DNA of 64,000 nt from Rhynchonema sp. JSB1_4 (Eukaryota > Nematoda > Chromadorea > Monhysterida > Xyalidae): the NCBI GenBank assembly GCA_030248065.1, contig JASAMV010001506.1, forward strand, positions 1-64,000. Reading direction: 5' to 3'. Of the stretch, positions 45,701-54,612 are shown in pieces (the stretch's first letter is position 1; every line of letters begins with the position of its first letter). The notes beneath the pieces were generated by a model. It was not told the DNA's origin, searched no databases, and was given only the letters and a program-made list of their open reading frames with translations. Position numbers and translations under genes: made by a program.

Positions 45701-48700
45701 GTCAAAGTTCAAAGTGAAGTGGAACGTCTTAAGAAGCGACTCGACAAGGACATTCGACACATCAAAGAATTGACCGATGTCTTGAAGAGTTTGTTCTAGT
45801 TTTAAGCAAACTTTCAATCTGGCTTATGTGTTCGACGACTTTCTTTGACGAGATGATTTGACGACAAAACCATTAGCCTTCAATCTGAAGCTCGTCAGAA
45901 ACGTCATGTAAATATTTTGCAGAACGTGTCTATAGACCAAAGGATCTGCCGGATCTTCTGACCGAAGCCAATGATATTCGCGTGCACATTGCCAATTTGA
46001 GGAAGGAGTACTTTGAAAAGTTGGAACTGCAGGACAAGGCTGTCTACAGACCTCATTTGGGTAGGAAATTCTTTCACGTTGAATGCTAAACCCTAACGCC
46101 TTCCCATATGAAAACAGGGTGAGTCAAAAGAACAAGACTCACTGTTCACCAGCTGCCTGGTTGTGTACAGACACTAAATGAACCATCCATACCCACATCA
46201 CAAAACTCGGAGAAAGAAACTTCAAGGAAATACCCAAATGTTTTTCCAGTGCCCTCATTGGTGATCAAGGACATGACCGTGATGCATCCTGAGATTGCGT
46301 CCAGTCGCAAGGCCGTCCCATCGCATGTTCAAGCAACCGTTGATGAGGCTGTACCACCATCAAGTGACTCTGCTAGAGAATCGCATGAAGCTAGAGGTAT
46401 AGCGCTTCCGGTTTTGCTAAAAGAATCTCATTTGTACCTATACAGTAGACTTGCAAACACTTGTTGGGCTTTACAGATCCGGCCCGACCCTGGCGCATAG
46501 ACATTACACATCCGCTATTGCATAGGATCAGGAAACGACAAGCGGGAGTTTGGCGTAAGTTGTCGTATAGTGCTTTCTGATTGCCTTGTACCAAGTTGGC
46601 AGCAAAGCATGGCGATGAGCGACACAGACAGGTCATCGGCAGTTTTGACTGCGCAAAAAGTGACCATGTGCGACCACAAATAAAGCTTTCCATTAACCAA
46701 CACAGAACAACCTCGCGGCGTCATAGTTGGCAATTCACGTCGCGCTTTCCGAAATGGCCAATGGTCCGAGCGCACGGTGCGACAGCTACGTGCCGGAACA
46801 TCCCACCTGCTCAATGACTACTTCGGTTCCGAAACACTGGCCATTCAACCACCGGAACAGCAACCGGACCCGGTTATACATCCGGATCGATATGTTGAGG
46901 AGCGCGTAGTGGCCGACCCTGTCACCCCTGAAGAGGTCCGGCTCACCAACCCTCCCACTGTTGCACCCCGCACGCCAAGGACGACCGAGGCACCGACTCC
47001 ACGAACCACAGAGGCTCCTCCGGTGATGACTGCACCCCCGAGACGACCCCTGTCTCCCAGGGACAAATTGGCCTTGCAACAGAATGTGATCGCGAACATT
47101 AAGCAAATGTGAGTCGATGTGGAGATGATTGGTGACTTTTCAAAGGTGTCAGGCAACAATGGCGTGTATAAACATTTTGGCACGGGAACTGCAATGCTTT
47201 GTCACCTGACTTATTGCTCACTAGCGTCTTCAATCAAACTCGTGTATTTTGAATTGACCAGCCCGCCACCGGCATTAGAAATAACTTTCTGATTCAAAGC
47301 TCAATATGAATTGTTAGTCAGGGCTTGAAAATTTGGCTTCGCTCGCTTTTCGCTTAATGAGGGATTTATTCACACTGACAGTAGGCCTGACCTGCCCCAT
47401 CTCTATGTCTTGTGTCATCTTTACTTTCGTTTCTTTGCTAATGTTTCACCCCCTCACTCGTATTCAGTGTGCGTCGCTACCGCGATGTGCAATGTGACGC
47501 GCAAACCTGGCATCGTCGGTCGCAGTGCATCAGAGAGCGGACGGGTCTCGACTTTGATCGACTCAACGCAGCTTCAATCGTGCGAACTCTGAGGAGCCAA
47601 GTTTGCAACGCGTTGTACAGTGAACGCAGCGCTACTGGAGAGAAGTTGGTTGCACACCCCTTATGTAGTGTTGGATAAATTTACTTTGCGGCGGGTAACA
47701 TCCTCAACCTGCCTGCAGTATAACAATTGTAACGTCACAATAACGGTATATCTCCACCGTTTAAGCGACTCAGAATATGCCACTTTCGCACAACAGTGTA
47801 GTACAAATCCGAATGATAAAAATATACTGAACACTACCACAGCTTCACATGCTCAATGGGCACCACTATCCCAATAGGTTGCAAATCCATTCTAAATTCA
47901 GCCGTGTGCTCCATAAGTTTTGTCAAGTGCTGTTGTCGACCTTTTATTTTTTTGGCTAACGTCAACAGTGATCGGAAATTAAGGGGCAAACAAAACCAAA
48001 GGAGAAATCAAATCTGTCTTTCGCGGCGCGGAGATCACTCCCAACATAAAATCCTTCACAAAAATAAGTTTGCTGTAATCGCTCGGCTGCTACAATCCAT
48101 CCGCTCAAAAATTATATATGGACTGCGCAAAATCAAACATCAGCAGCTCCACAGCACGTATGAAGACAAATACAAGCGCCCACCATACACATAGCCCCAC
48201 CCAAAGAGCCACAAAACTTTTTTCCGACACCATCGAATATCGTGCGAGTGTGCTTTGTGGGCACGTGCAAACGCATCTATCCATATTATTGATAGATAAT
48301 TTCCGAAACCCCCAAATCAGTTTCTACTACCAATGTGGCACGCTGTTTGCCGACGTCAAAGTGACGCGATGCGAATGTGACCGAACTCTGATTCAGCCGG
48401 TGATCGCTGAATGCAGACATGAGGCGTTGCTCAGGGCGAATGCTGGACGACAGTTTGGATCGGGTGAGTTGATTCTGGCTTTGAATTTTTTCGTCAATTT
48501 ATGTCAACACTGCGCGGAAAATTTTGAGTAGGACATTTCCGTTTCTGTTTCAGGCAACGCGCATCTATTCAACCGAATCAGTGGTGACAGGTTCCAGAGT
48601 GATCAACCCTCTTGCGCCGCACAAATGGCCGATCGAAAGGAGGGGTCAATAATTTACAATTGTGACGTTTGGGATGACGTGGTGGGCAGGGCTGTGTTGA

Positions 48701-48753
48701 ACGCTGTCAGACAGCAGATACACAAACCCAATCCGTTCTTTTGGCTAATTTAA
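39745..48753 (+). CDS. giant secreted cysteine-patterned protein with mucin-like and coiled-coil insert, tandem family member 3
   Basis: Twenty exons, every phase closing, 1550 aa: 39745-39780, 39952-40115, 40463-40569, 40642-41094, 41179-41271, 41391-41717, 42632-42775, 42841-42975, 43207-43365, 43612-45012, 45086-45174, 45252-45405, 45508-45582, 45681-45788, 45923-46060, 46250-46396, 46706-47108, 47468-47644, 48321-48463, 48554-48753. Exon 1 is a signal peptide (MFEPWLVLVVLP). The N-terminal domain (LLGLNDGLSL...MSCLAEL/DHGC) and C-terminal domains (VQCDAQ...QCIRERTGLDFDRL...QVCNAL; QCGTL...RCECDRT...AECRHE) match members 1 and 2. Between them lie about 1150 aa: a 16-Thr run, ETS-rich repeats, six His, and an E/R/Q coiled coil (exon 10, about aa 540-1000) with 12-residue repeats, then Pro/Thr-rich sequence. 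Likely an extracellular filamentous or mucin-like product; exact role unknown. Confidence 0.75.
40631..40640 (+). other. TGATGTTTCA motif at a 3' splice site
   Basis: Followed by G to make the acceptor of exon 4 of secreted family member 3. The same 72-bp intron has CGAAACATCA (40591-40600), so the two form an inverted pair. Confidence 0.55.
41961..42042 (-). tRNA. tRNA-like gene or tRNA-derived repeat, copy 1
   Basis: Read on the minus strand: acceptor stem GTTCCCG/CGGGAGC pairs over seven positions, A box TAGCTCAGTTGGTAGAGC, T-arm GGAGG-TTCGAGT-CCTTC. The anticodon region is about 10 nt too long and the loop (TATCCAG) lacks U33, so isotype is unclear and it may be a pseudogene or SINE head. 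No T-run terminator follows closely. It lies in intron 6 of the giant secreted-protein gene, opposite strand. Confidence 0.55.
42337..42418 (-). tRNA. tRNA-like gene or tRNA-derived repeat, copy 2
   Basis: Identical to copy 1 over its whole 82 nt. Flanks are also shared: from ACCGCCACACCAAACGTAT upstream to the CGCCAGACCACA block about 120 bp beyond, so a unit of at least 240 bp was duplicated in tandem. Confidence 0.55.
44150..44540 (+). repeat. coding 36-bp minisatellite in coiled-coil exon
   Basis: About ten units of 36 bp encode a 12-residue repeat of the type EEQRRQEEQKRI within exon 10 of the giant secreted gene. Unit-to-unit differences are mostly E/A and E/L swaps (EEQ, EAQ, EEL), pointing to recent expansion by slippage or unequal exchange. 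Confidence 0.85.
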
Positions 48754-49079
48754 TAATTGGTACTTTGTTTGGCTATTGGACGTTGTTGGAATGTTACATT
48801 TGTTCATTTTTTACAGAACAGATTATGCTTGTTTATATTTATTACGGATATTTTTGAGTTTTTTTCCATGATTTTGTCAGGTTTTTACATTGTTTCATGT
48901 GAAAACATTCCACGAATGACGATAAAATGGTTTTATCTTTGAGATAAATACATGTGCTCTGAAAGCGCACGTTTGTCTATTAGGGCGTGCAACAGGAATT
49001 TTATTTCAAATCGAATGGTCTTCGGTTGCATGTGGTAACATGCACGATGTAGCTTACCGCCATGTTTATCTGCAAGTAA

Positions 49080-52000
49080 CGTCATCATTGGTGTTGAGAA
49101 GAAATGCAATTTTACCCCAATTGTAGAGCTGCGTGTTCGTGACCCGTCTGTCGTCACTGGTGTTGAGAACAAATGCAATTTTAGCCCAATTGTAGAGCTG
49201 CGTGTTCGTGACCCGTCTGTCGTCACTGGTGTTGAGAACAAATGCAATTTTAGCCCAATTGTAGAGCTGCGTGTTCGTGACCCGTCTGTCGTCATTGGTG
49301 TTGAGAACAAATGAAATTTTAGCCCAATTGTAGAGGTGCGGGTTCGTGACCCGTCTGTCGTCATTGGTGTTGAGAACAAATGAAATTTTAGCCCAATTGT
49401 AGAGGTGCGGGTTCGTGACCCGTCTGTCGTCATTGGTGTTGAGAACAAATGAAATTTTAGCCCAATTGTAGAGGTGCGCGTTCGTGACCCGTCTGTCGTC
49501 ATTGGTGTTGAGAACAAATGAAATTTTAGCCCAATTGTAGAGGTGCGCGTTCGTGACCCGTCTGTCGTCATTGGTGTTGAGAACAAATGCAATTTTAGCC
49601 CAATTGTAGAGGTGCGGGTTCGTGACCCGTCTGTCGTCATTGGTGTTGAGAACAAATGCAATTTTAGCCCAATTGTAGAGGTGCGCGTTCGTGACCCGTC
49701 TGTCGTCATTGGTGTTGAGAACAAATGCAATTTTAGCCCAATTGTAGAGGTGCGTGTTCGTGACCCGTCTGTCGTCATTGGTGTTGAGAACAAATGCAAT
49801 TTTAGCCCAATTGTAGAGGTGCGCGTTCGTGACCCGTCTGTCGTCATTGGTGTTGAGAACAAATGCAATTTTAGCCCAATTGTAGAGGTGCGCGTTCGTG
49901 ACCCGTCTGTCGTCATTGGTGTTGAAAACAAATGAAATTTTAGCCCAATTGTAGAGGTGCGCGTTCGTGACCCGTCTGTCGTCATTGGTGTTGAGAACAA
50001 ATGAAATTTTAGCCCAATTGTAGAGGTGCGGGTTCGTGACCCGTCTGTCGTCATTGGTGTTGAGAACAAATGCAATTTTAGCCCAATTGTAGAGGTGCGG
50101 GTTCGTGACCCGTCTGTCGTCATTGGTGTTGAGAACAAATGCAATTTTAGCCCAATTGTAGAGGTGCGTGTTCGTGACCCGTCTGTCGTCACTGGTGTTG
50201 AGAACAAATGCAATTTTAGCCCAATTGTAGAGCTGCGTGTTCGTGACCCGTCTGTCGTCACTGGTGTTGAGAACAAATGCAATTTTAGCCCAATTGTAGA
50301 GCTGCGTGTTCGTGACCCGTCTGTCGTCACTGGTGTTGAGAACAAATGCAATTTTAGCCCAATTGTAGAGCTGCGTGTTCGTGACCCGTCTGTCGTCACT
50401 GGTGATGAGAACAAATGCAATTTTAGCCCAATTGTAGAGGTGCGTGTTCGTGACCCGTCTGTCGTCACTGGTGTTGAGAACAAATGCAATTTTAGCCCAA
50501 TTGCAGAGGTGCGCGTTCGTGACCCGTCTGTCGTCATTGGTGTTGAGAACAAATGCAATTTTAGCCCAATTGTAGAGGTGCGCGTTCGTGACCCGTCTGT
50601 CGTCGTTGGCGTTGAGCCCCAATTGTAGAGGTGCGGGTTCGTGACCCGTCTGTCGTCATTGGTGTTGAGAACAAATGCAATTTTAGCCCAATTGTAGAGG
50701 TGCGGGTTCGTGACCCGTCTGTCGTCATTGGTGTTGAGAACAAATGCAATTTTAGCCCAATTGTATAGGTGCGCGTTCGTGACCCGTCTGTCGTCATTGG
50801 TGTTGAGAACAAATGCAATTTTAGCCCAATTGTAGAGGTGCGTGTTCGTGACCCGTCTGTCGTCACTGGTGTTGAGAACAAATGCAATTTTAGCCCAATT
50901 GTAGAGGTGCGCGTTCGTGACCCGTCTGTCGTCATTGGTGTTGAGAACAAATGCAATTTTAGCCCAATTGTAGAGGTGCGCGTTCGTGACCCGTCTGTCG
51001 TCATTGGTGTTGAGAACAAATGAAATTTTAGCCCAATTGTAGAGGTGCGCGTTCGTGACCCGTCTGTCGTCATTGGTGTTGAGAACAAATGCAATTTTAG
51101 CCCAATTGTAGAGGTGCGGGTTCGTGACCCGTCTGTCGTCATTGGTGTTGAGAACAAATGCAATTTTAGCCCAATTGTAGAGGTGCGGGTTCGTGACCCG
51201 TCTGTCGTCATTGGTGTTGAGAACAAATGCAATTTTAGCCCAATTGTAGAGGTGCGCGTTCGTGACCCGTCTGTCGTCATTGGTGTTGAGAACAAATGCA
51301 ATTTTAGCCCAATTGTAGAGGTGCGCGTTCGTGACCCGTCTGTCGTCACTGGTGTTGAGAACAAATGCAATTTTAGCCCAATTGTAGAGTTGCGCGTTCG
51401 TGACCCGTCTGTCGTGATTGGTTTTGAGAACAAATGAAATTTTAGCCCAATTGTAGAGGTGCGCGTTCGTGACCCGTCTGTCGTCATTGGTGTTGAGAAC
51501 AAATGCAATTTTAGCCCAATTGTAGAGGTGCGCGTTCGTGACCCGTCTGTCGTCACTGGTGTTGAGAGCAAATGCAATTTTCGCCCAATTGTAGAGGTGC
51601 GTGTTGGTGACCCGTCTGTCATCATTGATGTTGAGAACAATTGCAATTTTAGCCCAATTGTAGAGGTGCGGGTTCGTGACCCGTCTGTCGTCATTGGTGT
51701 TGAGAACAAATGCAATTTTAGCCCAATTGTAGAGGTGCGCGTTCGTGACCCGTCTGTCGTCATTGGTGTTGAGAACAAATGCAATTTTAGCCCAATTGTA
51801 GAGGTGCGCGTTCGTGACCCGTCTGTCGTCACTGGTGTTGAGAACAAATGCAATTTTAGCCCAATTGTAGAGTTGCGCGTTCGTGACCCGTCTGTCGTGA
51901 TTGGTTTTGAGAACAAATGAAATTTTAGCCCAATTGTAGAGGTGCGCGTTCGTGACCCGTCTGTCGTCATTTGTGTTGAGAACAAATGCAATTTTAGCCC

Positions 52001-53526
52001 AATTGTAGAGGTGCGCGTTCGTGACCCGTATGTCGTCATTGGTGTTGAGAACAAATGCAATTTTAGCCCAATTGTAGAGGTGCGTGTTCGTGACCCGTCT
52101 GCCGTCATTGGTGTTGAGAACAAATGCAATTTTAGCCCAATTGTAGAGGTGCGCGTTCGTGACCCGTCTGTCGTCATTGGTGTTGAGAACAAATGCAATT
52201 TTAGCCCAATTGTAGAGGTGCGTGTTCGTGACCCGTCTGCCGTCATTGGTGTTGAGAACAAATGCAATTTTAGCCCAATTGTAGAGGTGCGCGTTCGTGA
52301 CCCGTCTGTCGTCATTGGTGTTGAGAACAAATGAAATTTTAGCCCAATTGTAGAGGTGCGCGTTCGTGACCCGTCTGTCGTCATTGGTGTTGAGAACAAA
52401 TGCAATTTTAGCCGAATTGTAGAGGTGCGCGTTCGTGACCCGTCTGTCGTCATTGGTGTTGAGAACAAATGCAATTTTAGCCCAACTGTAGAGGTGCGCG
52501 TTCGTGACCCGTCTGCCGTCATTGGTGTTGAGAACAAATGCAATTTTAGCCCAATTGTAGAGGTGCGCGTTCGTGACCCGTCTGTCGTCATTGGTGTTGA
52601 GAACAAATGCAATTTTAGCCCAATTGTAGAGGTGCGCGTTCGTGACCCGTCTGTCGTCATTGGTGTTGAGAACAAATGCAATTTTAGCCCAATTGTAGAG
52701 GTGCGCGTTCGTGACCCGTCTGTCGTCATTGGTGTTGAGAACAAATGCAATTTTAGCCCAACGGTAGAGGTGCGCGTTCGTGACCCGTCTGTCGTCATAG
52801 GTGTTGAGAACAAATGCAATTTTAGCCCAATTGTAGAGGTGCGCGTTCGTGACCCGTCTGTTGTCATTGGTGTTGAGAGCAAATGCAATTTTAGCCCAAT
52901 TGTAGAGGTGCGTGTTCGTGACCCGTCTGTCGTCATTGGTGTTGAGAACAAATGCAATTTTAGCCCAATTGTAGAGGTGCGCGTTCGTGACCCGTCTGTC
53001 GTCATTGGTGTTGAGAACAAATGCAATTTTAGCCCAATTGTAGAGGTGCGCGTTCGTGACCCGTCTGTCGTCATTGGTGTTGAGAACAAATGCAATTTTA
53101 GCCCAATTGTAGAGGTGCGCGTTCGTGACCCGTCTGTCGTCATTGGTGTTGAGAGCAAATGCAATTTTAGCCCAATTGTAGAGGTGCGCGTTCGTGACCC
53201 GTGTGTCGTCACTGGTGTTGAGAGCAAATGCAATTTTTGCCCAATTGTAGAGGTGCGTGTTGGTGACCCGTCTGTCATCATTGGTGTTGAGAACAAATGA
53301 AATTTTAGCCCAATTGTAGAGGTGCGCGTTCGTGACCCGTCTGTCGTCATTGGTGTTGAGAACAAATGCAACTTTAGCCCAATTGTAGAGGTGCGCGTTC
53401 GTGACCCGTCTGTCGTCATTGGTGTTGAGAACAAATGCAATTTTAGCCCAATTGTAGAGGTGCGCGTTCGTGACCCGTCTGTCGTCATTGGTGTTGAGAA
53501 CGAATGCAATTTTAGCCCAATTGTGG
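49080..53526. repeat. 69-bp satellite array, about 64 units
   Basis: Each 69-bp unit reads CAATTTTAGCCCAATTG, TAGAGGTGCGCGTTCGTG, ACCCGTCTGTCGTCATTG, GTGTTGAGAACAAATG in order, with a few percent variation. Since 69 is a multiple of three, frames persist: on the minus strand one frame stays open for 1537 codons and another for 1011, and plus-strand frames reach 314. Higher-order blocks are visible, for example the stretch 51297-51440 recurs at 51780-51920. The multi-frame, both-strand openness argues for non-coding satellite rather than protein. Each unit has tRNA-like A- and B-box-like sequences on the plus strand. Confidence 0.92.
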
Positions 53527-53530
53527 AATA

Positions 53531-54420
53531 GCCCAATGGATCGCATAACCTCATACTAACAGTAAAATGTCTGTGATCATGGCAGTTCAGTCTCACAGTT
53601 TGCGATTTGAATGGTCAGGTGTCCAGAAACGGATTGTCATGCGAAACGTACACAATACACATCAAAATGTCAAGTAATACTGACAATAGTGTCCAGTAAA
53701 AGAAAGAATAATAACATTATTATTTTTATTATTTAGCCAACACTTATTGCCTAGTTGTGGCTTATGCACGATTGTAGTGGCACTGTGTGCGCTTCAATGA
53801 TCGTGTTGATCGGAGTGAGGGAGAGTGTGGGTTTCAAGATGATCGTGTTTGTTTTGAATGCCTTCGACCACACTGAGCATTAGTGTGGTCTCATATCTGA
53901 ATGAACGCGTATGTAACGTTATCTTTACACACAGACCCGTGAACGTGCAAATGTGAAGCAGCACACCAACTGTATGCGTCAAACAAGTTTTCCGTTGATG
54001 TCACCACAACCGTATGGTAAACGGTGCTAGCACTGCAGTATATCAATCCATACCCAGGCTCGACAAAACCAAATTTTTGTAATATACTTCCAAAATGATC
54101 GCGTTGGGTCGTATGGCAGGAGCATGTTGGAATATTTTTCATTTTGCATTTTTCATGAGTGTTAAAATTGGTCAAACTTGGTTACGGTTCCACATAAGCA
54201 CGCTTAAGTGCTTTTGTGCGCTCGCAGCGTGTTAACTGCGCACAAAAATTTCAAATCAAATTTCGTATATCGAACATTGCTCCAAATATTAAATTAAAAT
54301 TTTTTTCATGCTTGTGGTACCAAAATATGGCTATGTGCACCTTGCACTGTAAATTTTCAGCCAAATTTGCGTTTTCTCAACTATAGTCGAGAATTATTGA
54401 GATGTCCAGGTCTGATATAG
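53531..54420. other. region between satellite and ZZ-kinase gene
   Basis: No gene evidence. AT-rich, with a 53700-53740 run of ATTATT-type sequence. Should contain the promoter and possibly an undetected first exon of the kinase gene. Confidence 0.45.
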
Positions 54421-54492
54421 TTCATCCGGCTATACGACGTTTGTCCTGATTTCGACCTGTGCGATCAGTGCAAATTGGACGGGCAACATACT
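54421..54492 (+). CDS. possible upstream exon: half of a first ZZ zinc finger
   Basis: A frame after the acceptor GATATAG reads YDVCPDFDLCDQCKLDGQHT, closely matching the second half of ZZ domains. Using the donor at GTAGAC (54493) it joins exon 54613 in phase; using the donor at GTCAGG it keeps the expected last His but breaks phase. The first half of this finger was not found, so it is either an exon of the kinase gene with missing upstream sequence or a relic. Confidence 0.4.
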
Positions 54493-54612
54493 GTAGACAA
54501 CACACATTCACGCAAATTGAGGTCAGGAATTTGCTAAGCATTGATCATTCTGTGGTTCTACTCATAACTCGAAACCGAACAAATATAGTGTTCATTTAAT
54601 TCTGTTGTTCAG

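Noticed and set aside
48933..53596. Protein-coding gene of 1011-1537 aa across the satellite
   Set aside because: Several frames on both strands are open over the same units, there is no start context, domain or splice structure, and the unit length simply preserves frames.
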